From an uncultured Clostridia bacterium (GTDB lineage Bacteria > Bacillota > Clostridia > Christensenellales > Borkfalkiaceae), in contig CANRNP010000001.1 in NCBI GenBank assembly GCA_947632015.1, positions 1 to 64,000 on the forward strand: 64,000 bases of DNA, given 5' to 3'. Position numbers and translations under genes: made by a program. The notes under the pieces were generated by a model, which saw only the letters and a list, made by a program, of their open reading frames with translations, had not been told where the DNA came from and ran no database searches. Below, one piece after another: positions 8,381-18,100 of this stretch (its first letter is position 1; each line of letters opens with the position of its first letter).

Positions 8381-9214
8381 TTACGGGCGGCGGACCGTCT
8401 CGAAGATGAGATCGGACAGGGCGCCGAGGCGGGCAGGTTCGAGCGTTTCCCCCCGCACCCCCTCCGGAAGTCCGAGCGCCCGCAACAGTGCTCCCGCCCG
8501 TTCGCGCGGCAGGGAAAAGGCGCTCATCAGGTTGTTTTCGAGCGTCTTTCGGCGGCTCGAAAAGGCGCAACGCACCGTATCGCGGAAGCAGAGCTCGTCC
8601 TTTACCGCAAATCCGCCCCGTGTGAAATCGAATTTGACGACCGCGCTGTCTACATTCGGGCGGGGCGTGAACAGTTCCCGCGAGACGCGGCGCATCATTT
8701 TGCACTCCCCGCGGTGGGCGATCGCCGCCGTGACCGCGCCGTAATCGCCCGTTCCCGCCGCCGCGCAAAACCTGCGGGCGACCTCTTCCTGCACCATGAC
8801 GGTGAGAAATTTGCAATTTTTGCTCTCGCCGACGAACTTCATCACCACGGGCGTCGTGACGTAATAGGGCAGGTTGGCGACGACGCAATAAGCCCCGCCG
8901 AGCTCCTCTTCGACGGCGGACATCTTCTCCCGCGTAAAATCGCGGAAGATCACCTCGGCGTTCTCGCAACCCGACAGCGTTTCGGCGAGCACGGGCTGTA
9001 AACTGCGGTCGATCTCGTAGGCGACAACTCTCTTCGCCTTTTCCGAAAGGACGCGCGTGAGCGCGCCCGCGCCCGCGCCGATTTCGAGCACGGCGTCCTC
9101 TTCCCCAACGCCCGCGTCCGCGACGATGGCGCGAAGCAGGTTGGCGTCGGTGAGAAAGTTCTGCCCGTACCGCTTTTTGAAGGCGAAATTGTGTTTTTTG
9201 AGGAGCTCTTCCAT
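8381..9214 (-). CDS. rsmA: 16S rRNA (adenine(1518)-N6/adenine(1519)-N6)-dimethyltransferase
   Basis: A 277-residue KsgA/RsmA enzyme that dimethylates two adjacent adenines in helix 45 of 16S rRNA. It shows KRYGQNFL at the N-terminus, the SAM-binding loop VLEIGAGAGALTRVL, the EID acidic motif, the catalytic NLPYYVTTP motif, and the C-terminal FTPRPNVDSAVVKF signature. The ATG follows GGGAGGAAAAGC. It lies downstream of the metG-tatD-radical SAM operon, as in many Firmicutes, but a hairpin-T terminator separates them and no clear promoter of its own was seen. Confidence 0.96.
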   Translation of the reverse strand: MEELLKKHNFAFKKRYGQNFLTDANLLRAIVADAGVGEEDAVLEIGAGAGALTRVLSEKAKRVVAYEIDRSLQPVLAETLSGCENAEVIFRDFTREKMSAVEEELGGAYCVVANLPYYVTTPVVMKFVGESKNCKFLTVMVQEEVARRFCAAAGTGDYGAVTAAIAHRGECKMMRRVSRELFTPRPNVDSAVVKFDFTRGGFAVKDELCFRDTVRCAFSSRRKTLENNLMSAFSLPRERAGALLRALGLPEGVRGETLEPARLGALSDLIFETVRRP

Positions 9215-9289
9215 GCTTTTCCTCCCATAAAAGGCGCGTTGCGGCGCATACTGCTACCGAGGGAGTTCCCCTCCTTACCGATGAGAAAA

Positions 9290-9312
9290 GGGAGCCGCAA
9301 AGGCTCTCTTAT
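9290..9312 (-). terminator. Short intrinsic terminator after the TatD-linked radical SAM gene
   Basis: On the minus strand: GAGAGCC, TTTGC loop, GGCTCCC, then TTTTC. It is a 7-bp stem and probably leaky. Confidence 0.55.
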
Positions 9313-9315
9313 TTT

Positions 9316-9906
9316 TTACGGAATGTATTCCCGCACGCGGAGAGGGATACCGACCTCTTCGGCAAGCGCGCGGCAGAGGGCGATCTTTTCCCCGCCGATG
9401 ACGTCTACGACGGAAAACCAGCAGTTGACGCCGTTTTGCTTGCAGGAGCGCGCAAATCCGAGCGTCGCCTCGAACGCGCCCCCGATCTGCGGGCGGCAGA
9501 GCGCTTCGTACTCCTCCCGCGTGGGGGCGTTGAGCGAAATATTCACACCGTCGAGCGCGCCAGAAAGGAGCGGCGCGATGTCCTTCCCGTTGATGGCGCT
9601 TCCGTGCCCGTTGGTGTTGAGGCGGGTCTTTTTGCCGGCGCTATGGACATAGCCGCAGACGGCAAGCATTTCCGTAAGGCGGAAGGTCGGCTCGCCGAAG
9701 CCGCAGAACACGACCTCGCGGCAGTCCGCGCCGCCGAGCTCGCCGATCACCTGCTCCGCCGTCGGTTCCGCGCCGCGGAGCCAAAGCGCATGTCCCTCGT
9801 AGGTCTCCTTTCCGTTCCGCACGCAAAAGACGCAACGGTTGGTACAGCGGTTGGTGAGATTGACGTACAGATTTTCTCCGATCCGATAAACGTAAGTATC
9901 TTTCAT
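9316..9906 (-). CDS. TatD-associated radical SAM protein
   Basis: The track start (10134) is inside tatD; the supported start is ATG 9906, overlapping the tatD stop as ATGA, giving 196 residues. The radical SAM cysteine motif is CTNRCVFC (residues about 17-24), preceded by LYVNLTNR. GFGEPTFR and TNGHG are the usual glycine-rich and strand motifs of the radical SAM barrel. The family (a small single-domain radical SAM protein next to TatD) is recognised in Clostridia but its substrate is not known. It is translationally coupled to tatD. Confidence 0.88.
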   Translation of the reverse strand: MKDTYVYRIGENLYVNLTNRCTNRCVFCVRNGKETYEGHALWLRGAEPTAEQVIGELGGADCREVVFCGFGEPTFRLTEMLAVCGYVHSAGKKTRLNTNGHGSAINGKDIAPLLSGALDGVNISLNAPTREEYEALCRPQIGGAFEATLGFARSCKQNGVNCWFSVVDVIGGEKIALCRALAEEVGIPLRVREYIP

Positions 9907-10661
9907 CTTAGTTTCGGGAAGAGCCGCACGGCGTTTTCGTGCACGGCGGCTTCCAGCTCTCCCGCCTCCATCCGTTTGACGGCGGCGAGTTTTTGCAAAA
10001 TGACGGGAATGTTTGCGGGCGTGTTCTTCTCCCCGCGGAAGGGGGAAAGATAGGGGCTGTCCGTCTCGGTGAGAAGGCGGGAGACGGGACAAAACTCCGC
10101 GCTCTCGACCGCTCTTCTCGCGTTCTTGAAGCACACCACGCCGCCGAAGGAAAAATAGGCGCCGATTTGAAGAAAGGCTTCGAGATTTTCCGCGCCGTAC
10201 GAATAGCAGTGCATCAAAAACCCGCGTTTGAGCGCTTCGCGGTGTTCCCGCAGGATAGCGAGGGTATCGGCGCAGGCGTCGCGCGAGTGGATCTGGACGG
10301 GAAGAGCGAGCTCTTCCGCGACGCCGAGCTGGGCTTCAAACGCCGCCCGCTGTGCCGTCTTGTCGGGATCGGGATAGTGATAATCGAGCCCGATCTCCCC
10401 CACGCCGACGCATTTTTCCCGCAAACAGAGGGCGCGGAGCTCTTCGAGCGTCTCTTTTCCGAAGTCTTTCAGCTCGGAGGGGTGCACGCCCGCGGTGAAG
10501 AAGGCGCCCCCGTGCTCCTCGCAGAACTTTTCGTGCCACTTCGCGTGTCCGAGGGTATCCGCCGCGAGAATGACGGTGTTTACCCCCGCCGCCCTTACCT
10601 TTTCCCATTCGGCGGGAAATTCGTAGCCCTCCTCCGCAAAATGGGCGTGAACGTCGATCAT
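9903..10661 (-). CDS. tatD: TatD family metal-dependent hydrolase
   Basis: A 252-residue TIM-barrel hydrolase of the TatD DNase family. Metal ligands are visible: MIDVHAHF (HxH), GEIGLDYHY (Glu), PVQIHSRDA (His), LMHCYSY (His) and LLTETDSPYLSP (Asp). These enzymes are metal-dependent nucleases and phosphodiesterases. The start overlaps the metG stop (ATGA) and the stop overlaps the radical SAM start (ATGA), so metG-tatD-radical SAM is one tightly coupled operon. Confidence 0.93.
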   Translation of the reverse strand: MIDVHAHFAEEGYEFPAEWEKVRAAGVNTVILAADTLGHAKWHEKFCEEHGGAFFTAGVHPSELKDFGKETLEELRALCLREKCVGVGEIGLDYHYPDPDKTAQRAAFEAQLGVAEELALPVQIHSRDACADTLAILREHREALKRGFLMHCYSYGAENLEAFLQIGAYFSFGGVVCFKNARRAVESAEFCPVSRLLTETDSPYLSPFRGEKNTPANIPVILQKLAAVKRMEAGELEAAVHENAVRLFPKLR

Positions 10662-12607
10662 CTGACCTTCGCCCCGCTTGCGACCGCCCGTTCGGGAGTG
10701 AGAAGAGTAAGGTTCCCCTCTTCGTCCTCGGCGCAGAGGATCATGCCCTCGGAGAGCACGCCGCAGAGCTTGACGGGCTTTAAGTTGGTGACGAGCACCA
10801 CGCGCTTGCCCACCATTTCTTCGGGCGTGTAGAATTTTGCGATGCCCGAAACGACGGAGCGGAGCTCTTTGCCCACCTTCACCGTTTCATGCAACAGTTT
10901 TTCGCTCTTTTTCACCTTTTCGCAGGCGACGACCTCGCCGATTTTCAGCTCGACCTTGGAAAAATCTTCGATGGAGATCTGCGGCAGAGCCTTTTCTTCT
11001 TCGCGCTCCTCGCTTTCGCGGCGGGGCGGCTCCTTTTCTTTGAGCAGTTTTTCGACCGCGGCAAGCTCCTTCGCGACGTCGATGCGCGGGAAGATGGGCG
11101 GCAGTTTTTCCACCTTTGCGCCCGCCTGCAAACAGCCGAACGAGGCGCTCTCAAACCCCATATCCGCGGGGCAGGAGAAGCTCTGCAAGATGAGCGACGG
11201 CGCCCGCGTGAGGAAGGGTTTGAGCAGGACCGCGCAGACGCGGCATGCCTCGGCGAGGTGGTAGAGCACGGTGCCGAGCCGTTCCCGCTTTGCAGGATCT
11301 TTGGCGAGGATCCACGGGGTCGTTTCGTCGATATACTTGTTGGCGCGGGCGACGAGGGCGAAGATCTCTTCAAGCGCTTCGGGCGCGTTGAGCCCGTCCA
11401 TGGCGCGTTTCACCTTCGGAAGGAGCCCGTTTACCATCTCTTCAAGCTCCGCGTCGAGCGCAGTCTTTTCCCCGCAGGGGGGAAGCACGCCGAAATTCTG
11501 CACGATCATCGCCGACGTGCGGGAGACGAGGTTGCCGAGGTCGTTTGCAAGGTCGGCGTTGATACGGGTCAGAAATCTCTCCCCCGTATATTCGCCGTCG
11601 CTCCCGAAGGGGATCTCCCGCAACAGATAATAGCGCACCGCGTCCGCGCCGTAACGCTTGACGAGCTCGTAAGGATCGGTGAGTTCGGGGCGGGCGTTCT
11701 CCTTCGACTTGCTCAGCTTTTCCCCGCCGATGAGAAGCCAACCGTGACCGTAGATCCGTTTGGGCAACGGCTCGCCGAGCGCCATTAAGATCGCGGGCCA
11801 GATGATGGCGTGGAAGCGCACGATCTCCTTGCCCACGAGGTGAAGATCGGCGGGCCAGAATTTGCGGTAGAGCGAATCGTCCGTCCCTGAATATCCGAGC
11901 CCGGAGAGGTAGTTGGACAGCGCGTCGATCCATACATACGCCGTGTGCTTTTCGTCGAACGGGAGCGGGATCCCCCACTTTACCGTCGTGCGGGAGACCG
12001 AAAGATCGGTGAGCCCCGCCTTCAAAAAGTTGTTCACCATTTCGTTGACGCGGGACTTGGGCTGCAAGAATTCGGGGTTTTCCTCATACAGCTTCAAGAG
12101 ACGGGGCGCGTATTTGGAGAGGCGGAAAAAGTAGCTCTCCTCCTTTTGGAGGGTAACTTCCCTGCCGCAGTCGGGGCACTTCCCCCCTTTGAGCTGCGCT
12201 TCCGTCCAGAACGCCTCGCAGGGCGTGCAGTAATATCCGCTGTATTCCGCCTTGTAAATATCCCCGCTCTCGTACAGCTTGCGGTAGATGTTTTGCACGC
12301 ACCTGACATGGTCTTCGTCCGTCGTGCGCAAAAACCGGTCGTATTCGACGTCGAGGAGCTTCCACATGTCTTTCAGCTGTCCGACGAGCGGATCGATGAA
12401 TCCGCGCGGCGTAACGCCCCGCTTTGCCGCCTCTTTTTCCACCTTTTGCCCGTGCTCGTCGGTGCCCGTCATGAAGAACACTTCTTCCCCAAGCATCTTA
12501 TGGAAGCGGGCGAGCGCGTCGCAGATGACCGTTGTGTAACAGTGCCCGATATGCCAGTTCCCGCTCGGATAGTAGATCGGCGTTGTGATATAGTATTTCT
12601 TTGCCAT
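10658..12607 (-). CDS. metG: Methionine--tRNA ligase with C-terminal tRNA-binding domain
   Basis: A 649-residue class I synthetase. The HIGH box is PSGNWHIGHCYT; the zinc-binding insert is YCTPCEAF...KCPDCGREV; the KMSKS loop is EKLSKSKENARP. The last about 110 residues (IEDFSKVELKIGEVVACEKV) are the EMAP/Trbp111-type tRNA-binding and dimerisation domain. It charges tRNA-Met in the cytoplasm. ATG 12607 follows GAGGTGA. The promoter lies just after the preceding MBG gene's stop, so metG is not dependent on that operon. Confidence 0.97.
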   Translation of the reverse strand: MAKKYYITTPIYYPSGNWHIGHCYTTVICDALARFHKMLGEEVFFMTGTDEHGQKVEKEAAKRGVTPRGFIDPLVGQLKDMWKLLDVEYDRFLRTTDEDHVRCVQNIYRKLYESGDIYKAEYSGYYCTPCEAFWTEAQLKGGKCPDCGREVTLQKEESYFFRLSKYAPRLLKLYEENPEFLQPKSRVNEMVNNFLKAGLTDLSVSRTTVKWGIPLPFDEKHTAYVWIDALSNYLSGLGYSGTDDSLYRKFWPADLHLVGKEIVRFHAIIWPAILMALGEPLPKRIYGHGWLLIGGEKLSKSKENARPELTDPYELVKRYGADAVRYYLLREIPFGSDGEYTGERFLTRINADLANDLGNLVSRTSAMIVQNFGVLPPCGEKTALDAELEEMVNGLLPKVKRAMDGLNAPEALEEIFALVARANKYIDETTPWILAKDPAKRERLGTVLYHLAEACRVCAVLLKPFLTRAPSLILQSFSCPADMGFESASFGCLQAGAKVEKLPPIFPRIDVAKELAAVEKLLKEKEPPRRESEEREEEKALPQISIEDFSKVELKIGEVVACEKVKKSEKLLHETVKVGKELRSVVSGIAKFYTPEEMVGKRVVLVTNLKPVKLCGVLSEGMILCAEDEEGNLTLLTPERAVASGAKVR

Positions 12608-12627
12608 GGTTCACCTCATTCGTTGCT

Positions 12628-12656
12628 ATTATAGCGCATTGCCCGCAATTTGTAAA
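12628..12656 (-). promoter_or_regulatory. Sigma-A promoter of metG
   Basis: On the minus strand: TTTACA, 17 bp, TATAAT. It is squeezed between the end of the MBG-repeat gene and the metG start, with no terminator visible before it. Confidence 0.85.
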
Positions 12657-12672
12657 ACACTTCCGCAGGCGA

Positions 12673-15132
12673 TTATCCGGTAATTTCGAGCCTTCCCTCG
12701 ATTCTGACGATCTCGTAACAGAAGGTGACGTCCTCCCCGCGGACGTTGCGGATAGAGACGGACCCGATGGTGTTCGGCGAGACGCCCACCCCCTTTTGCA
12801 CGCCTTCGATCGAGACGCTTATGGCATCGCCGTTTGCAAGGGAGCCGAGGGAAATGCGGCAACTCTGCGCCGAAAGTTCGGTCCCGTCGTCCTTTTTGGT
12901 GACCGATTCGCTCGTGATCTCGATGTGCCGCGGGATGATTTTGAGCGGTTCGCCCGCAAAGGAGAGAACGTAGTCGTCCTCCGTGAGGGAGAGCCCGTCC
13001 TTCGAGACGGAAATGGGGAGACTCCTGATCGTTTCCATCGGATAGGTACCGACTTTCGTGAGGCTTCCCGAAAGGGAGAAGGAGACCGAGAGATCGCCGA
13101 GATTATTCCATTTCTCGATGAACCAGTCGTTGGAATGGTAGGAGAGCGGGGCGCCGTCGTAGACCTTGCTCAGCTCGTAGAGGGTGATCACGAGGCGGTA
13201 ACGGACGGTGAGGACGCCGTAGCGCACGATCAGCACCTCGTAATTTTCGGTAACGACGTTCCCCGACCTGTCGAAGATCTCAGGGGTGAAGCGGTTTTCG
13301 TACTTTCTCACTTCCTTCGCGCCCGTGCGGACGCCCCCCTCTTTCGCCCGCAGGAAGTGCCCCGCCACGAGCTCGTAGGGGGAATCTGCGGCGTATTCGA
13401 ATTCTTCGTAAAAATGCTCGCCGCCGTCGTACAAAAAGTCCCGCGAGCCCGTAACGATCCGGATGGGGCGGGGCAATATGCTCAGCGTGCCGAAGCGCAG
13501 TTCGATCTCGTAATTGTCGGAGACGTCCTGGTCGTTTTCGTCGAAGATGCGCGCGAAAAACCTGCCCGTAACGGCGCCCTCCCACACGTTTTGCACGGAA
13601 GCCGCAACGGTGCCCTCCACCCTCTGCCCGTGCGCGAGCTCGCCCTCGGCAACGAAGATGTCCTCGCGGGGGTCGGCGGAATGGCGCTCGCCGTCGTAGA
13701 TGAATTCGCGGTCGCGGCAAGCGACGGTGATCGGGCAGGGCAAAACGGTGAGCGTGCCGTATTCCGCCGTGATAAGATATTCGGACGTGACGTCCGACGC
13801 GCGCCCGCCTTCATCGGAGAAAATGCGGATGACGAGGACGTTCGAGATCCCTGCGATCGCGCCGTTTTTCCGGATCACGTCGGTCACGCTGAAATCGACG
13901 GCGAGCCGCGCGGTCTCTCCCGCCGCAAGCGCTTCGGCGCCCGCCGTTTCCCCCGCATAGCGGAGGGAAAATTCACGGCAGACATGGGGAAGCCCGTCAT
14001 AGAAAAATTCCTCGGAGCCCGTTACGAGCACGACGGGACGGGGGGTGACCGCAAGTTCGCCCGCCGAGAGCGAAATGTCGTAATTTTCCGTGACGTCCCT
14101 GCCCTCTCCGTCCGTGACGGTGACTTTAAGCTCGATCTGTTTCCGCCCCGTGTAACGGAGTTCGTTCTCCCCCGAAAGAAGGAGACTGTGTCCCTCGGCG
14201 AGCCCCGAAACTTCCGCGCTTTCAACGTCCGCCGTGAGCGGCAAGCCGTCGTATTCCTTTTCCGCGCCCGCGACAGAGACGGACAGGGGACGCTTTTTCA
14301 CCGTGAGCGCGCCCGATTTTATGCGGACGCGGTAATAATCGGTCATATCCCCCTGCTCCCCAAAAACGGAGTATTCCGGGCGGTTCTCCACCCGCCCGAC
14401 GTCGGTGAGGCTCTCGGAAAAGGTGAGAAACAGCTCGTCGCCGAAGGCGAGGCTCCCCTCCTCTATGATGTATTTGTCGCTCGTGAGCGGGGTGCCGTCG
14501 TAGACCTTTTCCGCGTAGTCCACTTCGACCGTGATTTCGCGGCGGGTGACGGTAACCTCCGTCTCCTCGGCAATGACGCGGTAGCAGGAAGTAACGTCCT
14601 CTTCCCCCTGCATGACGCGAATGCTCTCCGCTTTGGGCGTTATGAACGTATTTTTGCCGAACGTATAAGAAAATTCCGTACAAACGAGCTCGTCGCCCTC
14701 CAAGGGGTCGGCGGTCGCGACGGGCAATTCGCCGTACGTCCATTCCTTTTCGACCCCCACGCGCAATTCCCGCGGAAGCACGGTGAAGAAGTGTTCCTTC
14801 CCCTTTTTGCCCGCGCCCTCGGAGACCGCACGCACCCAGAATCCGCCCGTTGCGGCGGGCAGCTGCTCCATCCATTCCTCTTCGCCATCTCTGCGGTATT
14901 CATAGCGGACGCCCTGAAAGACCGCCTTCGCGCGATAGGGAAGCTCCTCGCCGTAAACGATTTCGGCGGGGCATTCCGCCGCGTCGGAAACCGTCCCCGC
15001 GACGCTCGCCATCGTGATCGCAAAGGCGATGAGAAGAACCAGCGCGGCGCAGACGGGCACGCGGAACCGCCAGAGCTTTTTCAGCATTTCGCCCACACGG
15101 TCTATCCTGTTTTTATACTCGGTGTACCCCAT
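12673..15132 (-). CDS. Single-pass surface protein built of MBG-type repeats (operon gene 8)
   Basis: An 819-residue protein. A short basic N-terminus is followed by one membrane helix (about residues 24-46, FRVPVCAALVLLIAFAITMA), acting as an uncleaved anchor or signal peptide. The remainder is about eight MBG-like beta modules of 80-95 residues, each showing YDG near the start (KVYDGTPLTSDKYIIEEGSL, EFIYDGERHS, DFLYDGGEHF, KVYDGAPLSYHS), a G-rich turn, a DVT.NY segment and an ending such as YGTLTV. Such repeats form extended stalks in bacterial surface proteins. It starts 9 nt after the transglutaminase gene, whose own C-terminus has two modules of the same type. There are no enzymatic motifs and no sorting signal. 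Confidence 0.85.
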   Translation of the reverse strand: MGYTEYKNRIDRVGEMLKKLWRFRVPVCAALVLLIAFAITMASVAGTVSDAAECPAEIVYGEELPYRAKAVFQGVRYEYRRDGEEEWMEQLPAATGGFWVRAVSEGAGKKGKEHFFTVLPRELRVGVEKEWTYGELPVATADPLEGDELVCTEFSYTFGKNTFITPKAESIRVMQGEEDVTSCYRVIAEETEVTVTRREITVEVDYAEKVYDGTPLTSDKYIIEEGSLAFGDELFLTFSESLTDVGRVENRPEYSVFGEQGDMTDYYRVRIKSGALTVKKRPLSVSVAGAEKEYDGLPLTADVESAEVSGLAEGHSLLLSGENELRYTGRKQIELKVTVTDGEGRDVTENYDISLSAGELAVTPRPVVLVTGSEEFFYDGLPHVCREFSLRYAGETAGAEALAAGETARLAVDFSVTDVIRKNGAIAGISNVLVIRIFSDEGGRASDVTSEYLITAEYGTLTVLPCPITVACRDREFIYDGERHSADPREDIFVAEGELAHGQRVEGTVAASVQNVWEGAVTGRFFARIFDENDQDVSDNYEIELRFGTLSILPRPIRIVTGSRDFLYDGGEHFYEEFEYAADSPYELVAGHFLRAKEGGVRTGAKEVRKYENRFTPEIFDRSGNVVTENYEVLIVRYGVLTVRYRLVITLYELSKVYDGAPLSYHSNDWFIEKWNNLGDLSVSFSLSGSLTKVGTYPMETIRSLPISVSKDGLSLTEDDYVLSFAGEPLKIIPRHIEITSESVTKKDDGTELSAQSCRISLGSLANGDAISVSIEGVQKGVGVSPNTIGSVSIRNVRGEDVTFCYEIVRIEGRLEITG

Positions 15133-15141
15133 GCGTCCGCC

Positions 15142-18100
15142 TCAATACAGTTCAAGTTTTCCGTCGAAGGTATCGATGTTGTAATTTTTCGTAACGTCCT
15201 CGCCTTCCGCGTTGAAAATGCGCACCGACACCACGCGGTTGCTCGCTCTTCCCCGCTTCGAAAGACTGCCTTCGAGCACGACGACGACCCTGTGCCCTTC
15301 CACGAGCCCTTCCGATACCCTGTATTCCTCCGAAGTGAGGGTCTGCCCCGTAAAGGGCTCGCTGGCGCTTCCCGCCCATACGATGATCGAACGTGGGGTA
15401 ACGGTGAGGGCGCCGTATTCGTAGGAGATGATATATTCCTCGGTGACGTCTTGAAATTGCGCGTTCCGCACGGTGACGGTAAGCGTATTGCTCACCGAGC
15501 CGACGTCGCGGATCGTGGCGACGCTTGCCGCGTCGAAAAACAGCATGTGACCGGGAGCGAGGGCGGAGCGCTCTTTTGCAAGCTCGAATCCGCTATCCGA
15601 ATGGTAAGTCCCGTCGTACACGAAATCGCGGCTTTGGGTGATGATGAACAGCCTTCTGCGGAATTGTTTGAGATATTCGTCGATTTGGGACTTTCCCGCC
15701 TCCAACGCCCGCTCGACCGCCTCGCCGTCTACCGCGCCCTCGATGCCTTGAACGCCCTTTTCGAGCAGTTCGCCGTAGAGCTCGCCCTCGATTTCCCGCT
15801 TTTGCTCTTCCGAGAGGTCCTCGCGCTCCTCGATGAGCCCGCTCTTTTGCCCGACGTAATCTTCCAGCTCGCCCTTCGCCTGCTCTTTCGCTCGGTGCAG
15901 CTCGTCGTCTGCTTCCGATACCCGCTGCCACACGGCATGGAAAACGACGTTCCCCGTCACCTCGTATTCCGCGCCCGCGGGCAAGAAATCGTGAAATGTC
16001 CGGGAAGGATCCCCTTCGATCCAGTACGCGCCGTTTTCCGCATGGAGCTCCTCTGTCCAGCCGACGAGGATGTAATTTCTGCCCAGCCGCTCGGCGAGGT
16101 AGGCATGGGCGCCGTATTCGTTCAGCCCGAAGAGCACGATCTTTGTGCCCGGAAGGATGTCGCTCACTTCTTTCTGCCAGTTATCGGGGTCTCTCTCCGA
16201 AGAAGAGCGGTATTCGACGGTGTAGCGCTCCAGCTCCCGCCAGTCGGGGACGCCGTTCTGGTTCTTGTCCTCCGCCCAGAGCGCGTGCAAAGCGATCTCG
16301 CCCGCCTTGGCGTGAGAAGGATCGACCGTGTACGATTTTTGCAGAACGGGCTTTGGAATTTCGTCCTCGCCGCGCAAAATGTCGTGTTCTTTCGTGCTCC
16401 AACCCAAGAGGGTATAGGGTACGCCGTCGCGGAAGAGCCATACGCCCGCAGGCAATCCGACCGTCTGCCCCGCCTTGTAGGTTCCGAGCTCGCTCGGAAG
16501 GGAAAGACCTTCCGTTTCCCCGCTCGTTTCGGAGACGAGCGTGAGGCGGTAGGAGCGGTCGCCTAACGAAAAGTCGGGATCTGCCTGACCTGCCCCGTCT
16601 CCATTTCCGACCGCGTCCACCTTGATCCAGCCGCTTCCCGCGATATAGATCTCCGTCCACGCATGCCCCTGATCGGCGTAAAATACCGTATCTTTGTTTG
16701 CCGCCACCCTGCCGACGTATCCCGTAACGTAGCGCGCGGGAATGCCGACGGCGCGGAAGAGAAGGGTCGCCGCCGCCGCAAAGTGCTGGCAGATGCCCTC
16801 CCTGTACTCGTTGAGGAAGGCGAGCACGACGTCGGGCGAAGAATCGAGACCGTCGTCGTAATCGAGATTATATCTCGCCCGCCCGCGCACGAAGGAGCCG
16901 ATCTTATCGATGATCTGCGGATCGTCCGGGGCGATCCCCTCCTCGGCAAGGATGTTTTCCAGACCGCGGCGGGTGCTCGCGGGAATGGAGAGGTACTTTG
17001 CGCAGACGTAGGCGTAATATTCCTTCTCCCGCGCGGCGAGTTCGCCCGTGAGCGCGGGGAGCTCTTCCCCGTATTTATAAATGCGGAAGGGGACCGTGTA
17101 GGGCGCGGAGACCTTCGCGGAGCAACGCACGTCGCTCGTCTGCACGGGATAGCCGTCGTCCATCGTCGCGTAATAGGGCAACAGGAAGAAGGGCGAATCG
17201 ATCGTGACCGAATAGACGTCGCCGCCGAGCGCGGCGCCCGTGAGATAGTTGTAGCAATACTTGCCGTAGAGGAGCTCCGGATAGTCCTCGCCCGCCGCCC
17301 ATCCGTGATAAGTATAGTCGCCGTAACTGCTTTCGCGCAAATACATGGACGTATCGACGTTCGCATAGACGGAAAAGAGGGGCATGTGCGGAGGATCCGC
17401 TTTGGAAAACGTCGTATCGCGGTTCTCCTCTTCCGGCTCGGTAGCGCTTTCGTCCGTTTTCCACACGGCATAGAGGGCGAGCGTATCCCGCACGGCGAGC
17501 ATTTCGTCGACCGTGTAGCTCCCGCCCGCGGGGATGAATCTGCCGCTCGCGCGGAGAACAAATTCCTCGCGTTCCTCCTCCGTTTCGCAAAGATAGCTGT
17601 CGAGCCCGCCGTCCTCCGTCCAGCCGAACAGGATATACTTCTCCCCGTCGCGCTCCAAAGCGCCCCGTTCGGGGGTCGTGACGGACTCCCCGCACACCGC
17701 CTGCGCCGCGCTCGGAAGCGTTCCTTGAAGGAAAGTCGTCTGCCCCTTCTCGCGGTTTCGGTATTCCACCGTGTAGAGCTTTTGCCAAAGAGGATAGAGC
17801 GTTTCGTCGCTTTGGACGACGAGTTCGCCGAAAAGCACTTCCCCCCAGAGCTCCCCTTCGCAGAGGGGATACCGCTCCTCCCTGCTCCAACCCGCAAAAC
17901 GGTAAGCGCGGTTTTCCGCCTCGACGGGCGCAAGAGCGGGAAGCTCGACCGTCGTATTGCACAAAACGGAGAGATCGGCGGGATATTCTACGCCTTCGAA
18001 CGTGTGGCGGAAGGTGACGGTGTAATATTCGCCGCTATCCTCCCAGTCGGGGATGCCGTTCTTGTTTTCGTCCTTTGCCCAGACGGCATAAAGCCCGATC

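Noticed and set aside
12601-16566. 1321-residue plus-strand ORF
   Set aside because: It lies antisense to metG's start, the MBG gene and the transglutaminase gene, has no recognisable domain, and exists because GC-rich codon bias removes stops on the opposite strand.
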